Origin: an uncultured Haemophilus sp.
GTDB taxonomy: Bacteria; Pseudomonadota; Gammaproteobacteria; Enterobacterales; Pasteurellaceae
Direction: 5' to 3'
Length of the DNA stretch: 64,000 nt
NCBI GenBank assembly: GCA_905205995.1
Contig: CAJLFU010000002.1
Location: 1-64,000 of the forward strand
Positions 9,664 to 19,636 of the stretch are shown here, piece after piece. The notes under the pieces are model-generated. The model made no database searches. It was not told the DNA's origin and saw nothing but the letters and a program-made list of their open reading frames with translations. A program made the translations under genes and the position numbers. How positions within the stretch are numbered: the first letter of the stretch is position 1; the number at the start of each line of letters is the position of its first letter.

Positions 9664-12600
9664 ATGAAAAATATCTCTCGTTTTTTGACCGCACTTGGTC
9701 TTTCATTTGTTTTTACACTTGCGCTTTCTCAGCCTGTTTGGGCAGAGAATAATGCTGATTTACCAACTGAAAAAATACTGAAAAGTGAATTGGCAGAAGC
9801 ACAAAAATTACCGGATGGTGAGGAAAAAACAAGTAAAGTAGCCACTATCCAGGCTTCGCTTGATCTCTTGCAACAAATTCAAACTCAACAAAAAAATAAT
9901 AACGATTTGCAAGATACGCTTATTAATGCGGATTCTGAAATTCAGAAGAATAATGCTGATCTTCAAAATCTTAAAAAACAGCTAAGCTCACCAAATAACA
10001 CGGATTATACTTCACAAAGTTTAGCGAATTTGCAGGCACAGCTTGAGAAACTGACCAATCAGCAACAGGATGCACAATCTGCATTAAGTGCCGTAAATAC
10101 ACAGCTTGCAGGGCAGAGTTCTGTGTCTGAACGTGCTCAAACAGCCTTGACAGATAATGTTAAACGTACGCAAGAATTGAATCAGAAATTGGCTGACCCA
10201 ACAACCAGTTCGCTATTAAAACAGCAAATTCAACTTGAGTTGCAATTGATTGAGCTAAAAAATATCTATAATCAAGTGTTATTAAAAAATAGCGATCAGT
10301 TGACGATGCTTTATCAAAGCCGATATGAACTGTTGAATACGCGTGTTCAAGCATTGCAGCAACAAATTGCCGCTATTCAAGAAGTGATTAATCAAAAGAA
10401 TTTGGCTAAAACACAAAACCAAGTTGAGCAAGCACAACAGCAAAATCAAAGTGTTGAGCAAAAACCATTGATCCAGAAAGAGTTGGATTTGAATTCGCAA
10501 CTTAGCCAATATTTACTTGAGCAAACAGAGAAAACCAATACATTAACGCAAGATGAACTACGCATGCGAAATGTATTGGATAACTTAACGCAGACGCAAC
10601 GTACCATTGATGAGCAAATTAGTGCGTTACAAGGCACGTTGGTACTTTCGCGCATTATTCAGCAACAAAAACAAAAATTACCGACTAATTTAAATATTCA
10701 AGGGCTTTCAAAACAAATTGCGGATTTACGTGTACAAATCTTTGATATTACACAAAAACGTAATGAACTTTATGATATTGATGCTTACATCAGTAAAATA
10801 GAGCAGAATGAAAACAAATCGTTTACACCTGCAGAAAAAACACAATTAACCAATTTGCTCACTGAACGTCGTAAAGTTGCCTCTGATTTGATTAAATCAT
10901 TGAATAATCAATTGAACTTAGCGATTTCCTTAGAGTTAACCCAACAGCAGATTACTCAAATCAGTGATCAAATTCAGTCTAAACTCGATCAACAAAGTTT
11001 CTGGGTAAAAAGTAACAATCCAATTAATTTAGATTGGTTCAAAAAACTGCCAATGTCACTCAAGGCACAATTTGATGGCATTGGAAAGAAAATTGGCTTC
11101 CCGACAAATTTTGATAATTTGCCGTATTTACTCACTTATGTCTTTATTTTGTTTGTGATTGGTGGATTGATTTTCAAATTTAAAGAATCGATTAAACAAC
11201 GCATAGCTGTGATTAATGGCGAAATTAATAGGCTTCGTTCTGACAGCCAATGGCATACGCCACTTGCATTATTTTATACGGCGCTTTTATCGTTATCTGG
11301 CACCCTTTGGTTCTTAGCGGCTTGCCAACTTTTAGGCTTTTTCTTGGTGAAAAATCCACAAGAGTTTTGGGAGTGGTCGCTCAGTATGGCGGGCTATTGG
11401 TGGTTCTTTAGTTTTATCTTAGCTATTCTTCGTCCGAATGGTATTTTAGTCCGCCATTTCGGTTTTTCTAAAGAGAGCGCGGCTGCTTTGCAAGACGTCA
11501 CAAAACGTATCATTGTTTCCGTTGTGTTATTACTGAATACGTCAATTTTCAGTAATGTCATGGATACAGGTTTAGCCAATGACGTCCTCGGCGAAATTAA
11601 TACGATTGTTGCCTTGCTTTTCTGTATTGTGATTATTGCGCCACGTTTTGTTCGCACAGAAAAATCGTTGAATTCAAGCGTAACGGATCAGCGTGATAGA
11701 ACGCTTTTAAAAATTATGCGCGTTTTATTGCAATTGGTCCCTGTTATTTTAATTGCACTAGTTGCTTTAGGCTATTATTACACCGCCTTAAATTTAATTA
11801 CGCATATTATTAATACCTACATTGCATGGGTGGTGTGGTCGTTGGTGCGTCATACTATTTATCGTGGTATTACGGTTGCATCAAGACGTTTAGCTTATCG
11901 ACGTTTACAAGAAAAACGTCAGCAAAAACAACAAGATTCAAGTGATACTTCAGCCTCTGATGATGTGGTCGTGATTACCGAACAAGAAGAGGGATTAGCC
12001 TTAAATGAAGTACGGAGCCAGTTACTACGTTTTGCCGATCTCTTTATTTGGACCGCACTTTTTGCCATCTTCTATTATGTCTGGTCAGATTTAGTTACGG
12101 TTGTAAGTTATTTGCGTGATATTACCTTGTGGCAACAAACCTCAACGACTGAAGCGGGCGTGGTGACAGAAACGATCTCACTCTTTAACTTGATTGTTGC
12201 GTTAATCATTGTTGTGATTACCTATATTTTAGTGCGTAACATTCCAGGTATTTTAGAAGTATTAATCTTCTCTCGAGTGAAACTTTCACCAGGTACGCCT
12301 TATACCATTACAAAATTATTAACCTATATCTTGGTTGCAGTTGGTGGCGCATGGGCATTTTCGACGCTTGGGATGTCATGGTCTAAATTACAATGGTTAT
12401 TTGCCGCCCTTTCCGTTGGTCTCGGTTTTGGTGTGCAGGAAATTTTTGCGAACTTTGTTTCTGGCATCATTTTATTATTTGAGCGTCCAATTCGTGTGGG
12501 CGATACCGTGACAATTAATGGTGTTACGGGGACGGTGGCGAAATTCCGTATTCGTGCCATTACGATGATCGATCCGGATCGAAAAGAAGTGATTGTGCCC

Positions 12601-13005
12601 AATAAATCTTTTGTAACCGGACAAGTAACTAACTGGGCATTATCTAGTACCGTTACTCGTTTAGTGGTGTCTGTTGGCGTGGCGTATGGTTCAGATTTAG
12701 AGTTGGTGAGACGCTTATTATTGCAAGCCGCACACGAGCAACCAAGCGTCTTAAAAGATCCGGAACCAAGAGTGCTATTTTTAACCTTTGGTGCAAGCAC
12801 ATTAGATCATGAACTACGTGTTCATGTTGGGCAAGTGTCTGAGCGAAATGATACGCTTGATGCGCTCAACCGTCGCGTGAATGAGCTATTTGCAGAAAAT
12901 AATATTGATATTGCATTCAATCAATTAGATATCTTTATCAAGAATAAAGATACGGGTGAAGAAATTCCATTTATTGATGTGGCAAAATTAGCCAAAAATC
13001 ATTAA
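9664..13005 (+). CDS. mscK: Large mechanosensitive channel MscK (KefA)
   Basis: This 1113-residue inner-membrane channel matches E. coli MscK (1120) in size. Order of parts: signal peptide (about 1-28), long Gln-rich coiled-coil periplasmic domain (about 30-470), then about eleven membrane helices from residue 490 on. The MscS core follows near 915-1100, with the pore-helix pattern GLGFGVQEIFANFVSG, the beta-domain motif FERPIRVGDTV and VPNKSFVTGQVTNW. MscK releases solutes on hypo-osmotic shock, and the E. coli protein is modulated by external potassium. It starts 13 bases after menE behind AGGAAAG and is followed closely by aroC. Confidence 0.93.
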   Translation: MKNISRFLTALGLSFVFTLALSQPVWAENNADLPTEKILKSELAEAQKLPDGEEKTSKVATIQASLDLLQQIQTQQKNNNDLQDTLINADSEIQKNNADLQNLKKQLSSPNNTDYTSQSLANLQAQLEKLTNQQQDAQSALSAVNTQLAGQSSVSERAQTALTDNVKRTQELNQKLADPTTSSLLKQQIQLELQLIELKNIYNQVLLKNSDQLTMLYQSRYELLNTRVQALQQQIAAIQEVINQKNLAKTQNQVEQAQQQNQSVEQKPLIQKELDLNSQLSQYLLEQTEKTNTLTQDELRMRNVLDNLTQTQRTIDEQISALQGTLVLSRIIQQQKQKLPTNLNIQGLSKQIADLRVQIFDITQKRNELYDIDAYISKIEQNENKSFTPAEKTQLTNLLTERRKVASDLIKSLNNQLNLAISLELTQQQITQISDQIQSKLDQQSFWVKSNNPINLDWFKKLPMSLKAQFDGIGKKIGFPTNFDNLPYLLTYVFILFVIGGLIFKFKESIKQRIAVINGEINRLRSDSQWHTPLALFYTALLSLSGTLWFLAACQLLGFFLVKNPQEFWEWSLSMAGYWWFFSFILAILRPNGILVRHFGFSKESAAALQDVTKRIIVSVVLLLNTSIFSNVMDTGLANDVLGEINTIVALLFCIVIIAPRFVRTEKSLNSSVTDQRDRTLLKIMRVLLQLVPVILIALVALGYYYTALNLITHIINTYIAWVVWSLVRHTIYRGITVASRRLAYRRLQEKRQQKQQDSSDTSASDDVVVITEQEEGLALNEVRSQLLRFADLFIWTALFAIFYYVWSDLVTVVSYLRDITLWQQTSTTEAGVVTETISLFNLIVALIIVVITYILVRNIPGILEVLIFSRVKLSPGTPYTITKLLTYILVAVGGAWAFSTLGMSWSKLQWLFAALSVGLGFGVQEIFANFVSGIILLFERPIRVGDTVTINGVTGTVAKFRIRAITMIDPDRKEVIVPNKSFVTGQVTNWALSSTVTRLVVSVGVAYGSDLELVRRLLLQAAHEQPSVLKDPEPRVLFLTFGASTLDHELRVHVGQVSERNDTLDALNRRVNELFAENNIDIAFNQLDIFIKNKDTGEEIPFIDVAKLAKNH

Positions 13006-13020
13006 TTAAAGAGAGAGAAT

Positions 13021-14094
13021 ATGGCAGGGAATACTATCGGACAACTTTTTCGTGTGACGACCTTTGGGGAGTCACATGGTATTGCATTAGGCTGTATCGT
13101 AGATGGCGTACCGCCGAATCTTGAATTATCGGAAGCCGATATTCAACCTGATTTAGATCGTCGTAAACCGGGTACATCACGTTATACCACACCACGTCGT
13201 GAAGACGATGAAGTACAGATTTTATCTGGCGTATTTGAAGGTAAAACAACGGGTACCAGCATTGGAATGATCATTAAAAATGGTGATCAACGTTCACAAG
13301 ATTATGGCGATATCAAAGATCGTTTCCGTCCTGGACATGCGGATTTTACCTATCAACAAAAATACGGTATTCGTGATTATCGCGGTGGTGGTCGCTCTTC
13401 TGCACGTGAAACTGCCATGCGTGTTGCCGCAGGTGCGATTGCGAAGAAATATTTACGTGAGCAGTTTGGTATTGAAGTCCGTGGTTTTTTAAGCCAAATT
13501 GGCGAAGTGAAGATTGCACCACAGACTGTCGGCAAAATTGATTGGGATAAAGTGAATAGCAATCCATTTTTCTGTCCAGATGAAAGTGCGGTCGAAAAAT
13601 TTGATGAATTAATCCGTGAATTAAAAAAAGAAGGCGATTCGATTGGCGCTAAACTAACGGTGATTGCAGAGAATGTCCCGGTCGGTTTAGGAGAGCCTGT
13701 TTTCGATCGACTTGATGCTGATTTAGCCCATGCTTTAATGGGGATTAATGCTGTTAAAGGTGTAGAGATTGGCGACGGCTTTGCAGTGGTCGAACAGCGA
13801 GGCAGTGAACATCGTGATGAAATGACACCAAATGGTTTTGAAAGCAACCATGCTGGCGGTATTTTAGGGGGCATTAGCTCTGGTCAGCCAATTATTGCAA
13901 CAATTGCATTGAAACCGACGTCTAGTATCACGATTCCGGGACGTTCTATTAATTTAGCGGGAGAACCTGTAGAAGTGGTGACAAAAGGCCGTCATGATCC
14001 TTGTGTGGGTATTCGTGCAGTCCCCATTGCGGAGGCAATGGTTGCAATTGTGTTACTCGACCATTTATTGCATTTTAAGGCTCAGTGTAAATAA
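13021..14094 (+). CDS. aroC: Chorismate synthase
   Basis: AroC converts EPSP to chorismate with reduced FMN, the last common step to the aromatic amino acids, folate and quinones. Family signatures are [14 protein letters not shown] near residue 17, [20 protein letters not shown] (near 105-124), GGRSSARET, and GGISSGQPI. The length of 357 is typical. It lies 15 bases after mscK with a GAGAGAA ribosome site and leads the conserved aroC-mepA-yfcA series also seen in E. coli. Confidence 0.97.
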   Translation: MAGNTIGQLFRVTTFGESHGIALGCIVDGVPPNLELSEADIQPDLDRRKPGTSRYTTPRREDDEVQILSGVFEGKTTGTSIGMIIKNGDQRSQDYGDIKDRFRPGHADFTYQQKYGIRDYRGGGRSSARETAMRVAAGAIAKKYLREQFGIEVRGFLSQIGEVKIAPQTVGKIDWDKVNSNPFFCPDESAVEKFDELIRELKKEGDSIGAKLTVIAENVPVGLGEPVFDRLDADLAHALMGINAVKGVEIGDGFAVVEQRGSEHRDEMTPNGFESNHAGGILGGISSGQPIIATIALKPTSSITIPGRSINLAGEPVEVVTKGRHDPCVGIRAVPIAEAMVAIVLLDHLLHFKAQCK

Positions 14095-14159
14095 CTCTTT
14101 TAAATTAAGTTTCTTGTGCTCTTTTATTGAAGAGAAATCAACTTATTTTAGGAAATCTT

Positions 14160-15032
14160 ATGAATAAATCTTTAGCAAAATTACTTTCAAGTGCGGTTGT
14201 TTTAGGGAGTGTTTTTTTCTCGTTACAAACAACAGCCTCACCACAAGACTGGCAACGAATTAAACGCCCAATTCCTGCAACAGATGGTAAAGCGAATCCA
14301 ATTGGTAGCTATTCGAATGGTTGTATTATTGGTGCTGAACCTTTGCCTTATAAAGGTGAGGGCTATCAAGTCATTCGTATGAATAAAAACCGCTATTATG
14401 GTCATCCGGATATGATTGCCTACTTACAGCGTCTTGGACAAAAAGCGAAGTCAGCAGGCTTACCAACGATGTTGGTTGGGGATATTGCTATGCCAGGTGG
14501 TGGTCGCTTTTTAACGGGGCATGCAAGCCATCAAATGGGATTGGACGCGGATATTTGGTTGCGCATGGGTACCATGACAGACAGCGAAGCGTTAAATTCT
14601 GACGGAAAAGGCTTACTCGTGGTGAACCGTCAAGCACAACGTGTTGATGAAAATGTGTGGAATAACAATCATGCAACCTTAATTAAATTGGCTGCGCAAG
14701 ATCCCAAAGTGACCCGTATTTTTGTGAACCCAGCGATTAAATTAAAACTTTGTCAAACTGCGGGAGACGATCGTGCTTGGTTACACAAAATTCGTCCATG
14801 GTTTGGTCATGATTCACATTTCCACGTGCGCATTGCTTGTCCAAAAGATGCTGCTTATTGTGAAGATCAAGCACCGGTACCAGCAGGCGATGGTTGTGGC
14901 GATGAACTTTATTCTTGGTTTGAACCCGCAAAACCAGGTTCAGGCGCTTCTAAACCAAAAGTGACACCACCAGAACCGTTCTTGTGCCAACAAGTGTTGA
15001 GTTCGCCAAATAGTAGCGAATGGTTAGAGTAG
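14160..15032 (+). CDS. mepA: Penicillin-insensitive murein endopeptidase MepA
   Basis: MepA is a periplasmic zinc LAS-type peptidase that cuts D-Ala-mDAP crosslinks in peptidoglycan. A signal peptide (MNKSLAKLLSSAVVLGSVFF to about residue 28) precedes the mature domain. The zinc ligands are visible in GHASHQMGLDADIW (H and D) and in GHDSHFHVRIACP, and conserved cysteines such as C in SNGCIIG and CPKDAAYC form the family's disulfides. Length is 290 residues. The ATG at 14160 follows AGGAAA at good spacing; the longer frame from 14127 begins with a TTG. It is followed directly by a TSUP permease, as in enterobacteria. Confidence 0.94.
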   Translation: MNKSLAKLLSSAVVLGSVFFSLQTTASPQDWQRIKRPIPATDGKANPIGSYSNGCIIGAEPLPYKGEGYQVIRMNKNRYYGHPDMIAYLQRLGQKAKSAGLPTMLVGDIAMPGGGRFLTGHASHQMGLDADIWLRMGTMTDSEALNSDGKGLLVVNRQAQRVDENVWNNNHATLIKLAAQDPKVTRIFVNPAIKLKLCQTAGDDRAWLHKIRPWFGHDSHFHVRIACPKDAAYCEDQAPVPAGDGCGDELYSWFEPAKPGSGASKPKVTPPEPFLCQQVLSSPNSSEWLE

Positions 15033-15042
15033 GAGTTTAATC

Positions 15043-15810
15043 ATGGAATTTGGAATTGATATTTTAGCCATGCTTTTTGCAGCAGCCTTTATTGCTGCAT
15101 TTATTGATGCGATTGCAGGTGGCGGAGGCTTAATTACAATCCCCGCCTTGTTAATGACCGGTATGCCACCCGCCATGGCATTAGGCACGAATAAATTACA
15201 AGCATTCGGCGGTGCGTTGTCGGCAAGTATTTACTTTTTGCGTAAAAGAGCGGTCAATTTATCGGAGTTTTCTTTCATCTTACTGATGATTTTTATCGGC
15301 TCGGTGATTGGTACGTTACTCATTCAAAATTTAGATGCGACATTAATTAAAAAAGGGCTTCCATTTCTCATTTTAGCCATTGGCTTATACTTTTTATTGA
15401 CACCTAAATTGGGTGAAAGTGATCGCAAACAACGAATTTCCTACGCCGTTTTTGCGTTATGTTTTGGCTCATTGCTGGGTTTTTATGACGGTTTTTTTGG
15501 ACCAGGTGTAGGCTCATTAATGAACTTGGCTTGCGTCACATTGCTTGGATTTAATCTCACCAAAGCAACTGCGCATGCGAAAGTGATGAATTTAACTTCA
15601 AATTTTGCGTCATTAATTTTCTTCTTTATTGGTGGGCATGTGATTTGGACTGTCGGTTTAGTGATGATGGCAGGAAGTCTGATTGGTGCGAATTTAGGCG
15701 CCAAAATGGTGATGGCAAAAGGCAAACAATTAATTAGACCGATGGTGGTGATTGTGTCATTTATCATGACGATAAAAATGGCGTATGATCAAGGTTGGTT
15801 TCATTTTTAA
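15043..15810 (+). CDS. yfcA: TSUP family permease, YfcA type
   Basis: This 255-residue integral membrane protein (about eight helices) belongs to the TauE/SafE/TSUP family. It shows the two family repeats GGGGLITIPALLMTGMPP...LGTNKLQA (residues 26-60) and FYDGFFGPGVGSLMN...ATAHAKVMNLTSN. Members export sulfite, sulfonates or related organic anions; the substrate of YfcA is unknown. An AGGAG ribosome site precedes the ATG at 15043, ten bases after mepA, and the aroC-mepA-yfcA order is conserved in E. coli, so co-transcription is likely. Confidence 0.88.
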   Translation: MEFGIDILAMLFAAAFIAAFIDAIAGGGGLITIPALLMTGMPPAMALGTNKLQAFGGALSASIYFLRKRAVNLSEFSFILLMIFIGSVIGTLLIQNLDATLIKKGLPFLILAIGLYFLLTPKLGESDRKQRISYAVFALCFGSLLGFYDGFFGPGVGSLMNLACVTLLGFNLTKATAHAKVMNLTSNFASLIFFFIGGHVIWTVGLVMMAGSLIGANLGAKMVMAKGKQLIRPMVVIVSFIMTIKMAYDQGWFHF

Positions 15811-15819
15811 CAATTGATT

Positions 15820-16779
15820 ATGACAGATTCTCAGAAAAAATTACGTATTACGGCACGAACGGGCTATGAACCACATTTTTCATGGTCATATTTGCACCCG
15901 AAAAATTGGGGCATTTGGCTCGGTATTTTTGTGCTTTTGTTACTCGCTTTTGTGCCATTTCGTTTACGCGATAAAATGGCTGAGAAACTCGCGCGCGCAC
16001 TGACGAAAAAAATTGGTAAACCACGTATTCGTGCCGAGATTAATTTGAAACTCTGTTTCCCGGATTGGACGGCAGAGCAGCGTGACAAAGTGATTGAAGA
16101 GATGTTTGTGACGGTCGCACAAGTAATGCTCGGTATTGGTGAGATAGCCATTCGTTCTAAAAAACATTTACAAAAACGTAGCGAATTCATTGGACTTGAG
16201 CATATCAAACAAGCCAAAGCTGAAGGGCATAACATCATTTTGATGGTACCACATGGTTGGGCGATAGATGCCTCTGGCATTATTTTGCATACACACGGCA
16301 TGCCGATGACGTCAATGTATAACCCGCACCGAAATCCGTTGGTGGACTGGTTGTGGACTTTAGCGCGTCAGCGTTTTGGCGGGAAAATGCATGCACGACA
16401 AAATGGTATTAAGCCATTTTTAGCACACATCAAACAAGGTCAAATGGGATACTATCTTCCTGATGAGGATTTTGGTGCCGAGCAAAGTGTCTTTGTGGAT
16501 TTCTTTGCCACTTATAAAGCCACACTTCCTGGGTTAAACAAAATGGCAAAATTAGCGAAAGCGGTGGTTATCCCAATGTTCCCACGTTATAACGCTAAGA
16601 GTGGCAAGTATGAAATGGAAATTCGCCCACCGATGCAATTAAGCGACGATCCTGAGCAATCAGCCCGTGCGATGAACGAAGAAATTGAGTATTTCGTTAC
16701 GCCAACACCTGAACAATATGTCTGGATTTTACAGCTTCTTCGTACTCGAAAAGACGGGGAAGATATTTACCCAGATTAA
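15820..16779 (+). CDS. lpxM: Lipid A late acyltransferase LpxM (MsbB)
   Basis: LpxM adds the second secondary acyl chain to Kdo2-lipid A at the inner membrane. The 319-residue protein has one N-terminal membrane helix (about residues 25-45) and the LPLAT-family catalytic motif HX4D in VPHGWAID near residue 145. Further on come the YNPHRNPLVDWL and YLPDEDFGAEQ motifs. I use the ATG at 15820 rather than the TTG at 15814. It begins nine bases after the yfcA stop. A paralogue of the LpxL type lies at 38565-39500. Confidence 0.92.
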   Translation: MTDSQKKLRITARTGYEPHFSWSYLHPKNWGIWLGIFVLLLLAFVPFRLRDKMAEKLARALTKKIGKPRIRAEINLKLCFPDWTAEQRDKVIEEMFVTVAQVMLGIGEIAIRSKKHLQKRSEFIGLEHIKQAKAEGHNIILMVPHGWAIDASGIILHTHGMPMTSMYNPHRNPLVDWLWTLARQRFGGKMHARQNGIKPFLAHIKQGQMGYYLPDEDFGAEQSVFVDFFATYKATLPGLNKMAKLAKAVVIPMFPRYNAKSGKYEMEIRPPMQLSDDPEQSARAMNEEIEYFVTPTPEQYVWILQLLRTRKDGEDIYPD

Positions 16780-16793
16780 TTCATTTTATTTAC

Positions 16794-16823
16794 AAAAGTG
16801 CGGTCAAAATTCACCGCACTTTT
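16794..16823. terminator. Uptake-signal hairpin between lpxM and apt
   Basis: AAAAGTGCGGT (16794-16804) and ACCGCACTTTT (16813-16823) form an 11-bp perfect stem with an eight-base loop, 14 bases after the lpxM stop. It most likely ends the aroC-to-lpxM transcript. Confidence 0.8.
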
Positions 16824-16892
16824 GCATTTTTATATGCTAGAATGCGAGCCTAAAAACAGGATTTTTTCTTACTCTTTTTTGAGCAATTATTT

Positions 16893-17435
16893 ATGAACAA
16901 ACAACTTGAATTAATCAAATCTTCTATCAAATCTATCCCAAATCATCCAAAAGAAGGCATCATTTTCCGTGATATCACGAGCTTACTTGAAGTGCCTGCG
17001 GCTTTTAAAGCTACAATCGATTTGATCGTTGAAAAGTATAAAGATCAAGGACTCACAAAAGTAATTGGTACTGAGTCTCGTGGATTTATTTTTGGTGCGC
17101 CAGTTGCATTAGCATTAGGTTTGCCATTTATTCCCGTTCGTAAACCAGGCAAATTACCTCGTGAAGTGATTGCACAGTCTTATCAGTTAGAATACGGTCA
17201 AGACACCCTTGAATTGCACACAGATGCCATTTCTCAAGGTGATAACGTGTTAATCATTGATGACTTGTTAGCAACGGGCGGTACAGTTGAAGCTACTGTG
17301 AAATTAGTTCAACGTTTAGGTGGTGAAGTGAAACATGCTGCCTTTGTAATTAATTTGCCAGAATTAGGTGGTGAAAAACGCTTACGTGATTTAGGCATTG
17401 ATTGCTACACATTAGTGAATTTTGAAGGCCATTAA
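16893..17435 (+). CDS. apt: Adenine phosphoribosyltransferase
   Basis: Apt salvages adenine with PRPP to AMP in the cytosol. The PRPP-binding signature [13 protein letters not shown] is near residues 118-130. The N-terminal [11 protein letters not shown] and [14 protein letters not shown] segments match the family, and 180 residues is the normal length. It stands 17 bases upstream of dnaX, the same apt-dnaX order found in E. coli, so the pair is probably one operon. Confidence 0.96.
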   Translation: MNKQLELIKSSIKSIPNHPKEGIIFRDITSLLEVPAAFKATIDLIVEKYKDQGLTKVIGTESRGFIFGAPVALALGLPFIPVRKPGKLPREVIAQSYQLEYGQDTLELHTDAISQGDNVLIIDDLLATGGTVEATVKLVQRLGGEVKHAAFVINLPELGGEKRLRDLGIDCYTLVNFEGH

Positions 17436-17451
17436 TTTTTAAAGAGATGCG

Positions 17452-19596
17452 ATGAGCTACCAAGTTTTAGCCAGAAAATGGCGACCAAAAAACTTTTCTG
17501 AAGTAGTGGGGCAAAGCCATGTGCTCACTGCTTTGGAAAACGGTTTAAAAGAAAACCGTTTACATCATGCTTATTTATTTTCCGGCACTCGTGGCGTAGG
17601 TAAAACCTCCATTGCTCGTTTATTTGCGAAAGGCTTGAATTGTGTAAACGGTATTACTGCCGATCCTTGTGGTGAATGTGAAAACTGCAAAGCGATCGAA
17701 GCTGGCAACTTTATTGATTTAATTGAAATCGATGCGGCTTCTCGTACCAAAGTAGAAGATACTCGCGAGCTGTTAGACAATGTGCAATATAAGCCGGTAG
17801 TAGGGCGTTATAAAGTCTATCTTATCGATGAAGTCCATATGCTTTCTCGCCATTCTTTCAATGCGTTGTTAAAAACCTTGGAAGAACCACCTGAATATGT
17901 GAAATTCTTATTGGCTACAACGGATCCACAAAAATTACCGATTACGATTTTATCCCGTTGTATGCAATTTCATCTTAAAGCATTAGATGAACCGCAAATT
18001 TCGGCGCATCTTAATCGGGTGCTTACTGCCGAAAATATTCCTTTTGATGCGCCTGCACTAGATAAATTAGCCAAAGCGGCACAGGGTAGTATTCGTGATA
18101 GCTTAAGTTTAACGGATCAAGCGATAGCCATGGGAAATGGTAAAGTTTCCACTGATATGGTGAATACCATGCTTGGGCTGTTAGATGAAGATCAGCCGAT
18201 TGAAATCATTTACGCCTTACATCAAGGTAACGGTGAGCGTTTAATGAAAACAATCCAAACGGTGGCTGAAAAAGCGGGCGACTGGGATGAATTATTGGCT
18301 GAAACGGCTGAGAAATTACATCAAATTGCCTTAATGCAGTTGCTTGCTAAAAGTGCTACAGATGAAAACGATCATCTCGGTTTTCTGGCTAAACATATTT
18401 CGCCGGAAGATGTACAATTTTTCTATCAAGTAATTGTATCAGGTCGAAAAGAATTGACTTCAGCACCAAATCGTCGAATTGGTGCAGAAATGACATTATT
18501 GAGGGCGTTGGCATTCCACCCAAAGTTCCTTACGGCAGCACAAACGCCTAAACAAGGCGGGCTATCGCCTGAACAAAATACACAGAAAAGTGCGGTTGAA
18601 AATCAACCTGTTTCTGGTTATGTGGATATGCCGGTGCTGTCGCAAAACATCAAAGCAAATTATTCTGCACAAGCGCAAAAGCCGATGGCTCAATCGCCGA
18701 TTGTGCATTCTTCACCTTCTCAACCTGTTTCCACTCAAACTACATCTTCATTGAATTTAGCTAGCCTTGCCGCGCTAGAGGCATTGAATCAATTAACGCA
18801 AATTGAGCAATCAGAACGCCAACATCACCATGATGAACAGCAAGCCGCGGTGGAAGAAACCTTGCATCATCTTCAAGAGTTAGATGAGCAAAAAAACTCT
18901 CTAAAAATGACCGCACTTCCTGTGCGAGAGATGACACCACCGAAAGCTACGCAAACGAAAGCAGTGGCACCAAATCCAATGACTCAGCAAGCTGACGAGT
19001 TAAAGCAAGGTATTGAAACGGTGGAAAATACCATTGATGATAATGTTGAAATGGACGCAGAAGAGCAGGAAATTCTGGATGCGGAAACCTACCGTTGGGA
19101 GTGGAGTAATCCGGATTTAGCCAAAGTAGATAGTGGTGTGCGTCCTTCTGATATTAAACAGGCAATGTTGAAAGATGTGACACCAGAATTGCGTGAGAAA
19201 ATTATTCAAATTACGCAAAAACAAGATCCTTGGACGGATATTGTCGAACGTTCTGGTGTGATTGGCTTTTCAAAAGAGTTAGCATTAAATTGCTTCATTA
19301 AGTCGCAAACAGAAGATGAAATTCAACTCGGGCTTCATTCTGAAAAAGCGCATTTAAAACAAGATCGAAATATTAAAAATTTAGTGGAACATCTTGAACG
19401 TTTATATGAAAAACCAGTCAAATTGTCGATTTTTGTTGAAGATTCCGATGTTTTAACCCCGATGGATTACCGTAAAAAAGTTTATCAAGAGTTGCGTGAA
19501 CAGGCGCGTATGGATTTGCAGCAAGATAAAAAACTGCTTTTATTACAAAAAGAGTTTGATGCGAAGTTGGATGTCGAAAGCATTCGACCAGTCTAA
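17452..19596 (+). CDS. dnaX: DNA polymerase III subunit tau (gamma/tau)
   Basis: DnaX is the motor of the clamp loader; tau also tethers the polymerase cores and DnaB. Visible parts: Walker A GTRGVGKT at residues 45-52, zinc-module cysteines 64, 73, 76 and 79, Walker B LIDEVHML, and the SRC motif in ILSRCMQF. A Gln/Pro-rich linker (about 370-540) follows, then the tau-specific C-terminal domains to residue 714. Two uptake signals (18588-18596 and 18910-18918) lie in the linker. An in-frame A-AAA-AAC heptamer at 18891-18897 could allow -1 frameshifting to a TGA at 18993, which would give a gamma-like product; that is speculative. Confidence 0.96.
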   Translation: MSYQVLARKWRPKNFSEVVGQSHVLTALENGLKENRLHHAYLFSGTRGVGKTSIARLFAKGLNCVNGITADPCGECENCKAIEAGNFIDLIEIDAASRTKVEDTRELLDNVQYKPVVGRYKVYLIDEVHMLSRHSFNALLKTLEEPPEYVKFLLATTDPQKLPITILSRCMQFHLKALDEPQISAHLNRVLTAENIPFDAPALDKLAKAAQGSIRDSLSLTDQAIAMGNGKVSTDMVNTMLGLLDEDQPIEIIYALHQGNGERLMKTIQTVAEKAGDWDELLAETAEKLHQIALMQLLAKSATDENDHLGFLAKHISPEDVQFFYQVIVSGRKELTSAPNRRIGAEMTLLRALAFHPKFLTAAQTPKQGGLSPEQNTQKSAVENQPVSGYVDMPVLSQNIKANYSAQAQKPMAQSPIVHSSPSQPVSTQTTSSLNLASLAALEALNQLTQIEQSERQHHHDEQQAAVEETLHHLQELDEQKNSLKMTALPVREMTPPKATQTKAVAPNPMTQQADELKQGIETVENTIDDNVEMDAEEQEILDAETYRWEWSNPDLAKVDSGVRPSDIKQAMLKDVTPELREKIIQITQKQDPWTDIVERSGVIGFSKELALNCFIKSQTEDEIQLGLHSEKAHLKQDRNIKNLVEHLERLYEKPVKLSIFVEDSDVLTPMDYRKKVYQELREQARMDLQQDKKLLLLQKEFDAKLDVESIRPV

Positions 19597-19636
19597 AACT
19601 CATTTCTCTAAATTTTAACTTTATAAAGGAAAGAAT

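Noticed and set aside
12324..12800. 158-codon minus-strand frame inside mscK
   Set aside because: It lies antisense to the conserved MscS domain, has no family resemblance and shows out-of-frame composition.
17452..17500. A-AAA-AAC heptamer near the dnaX start as a frameshift site
   Set aside because: Frameshifting there would destroy the protein. Its presence shows that this heptamer occurs by chance in AT-rich genes.
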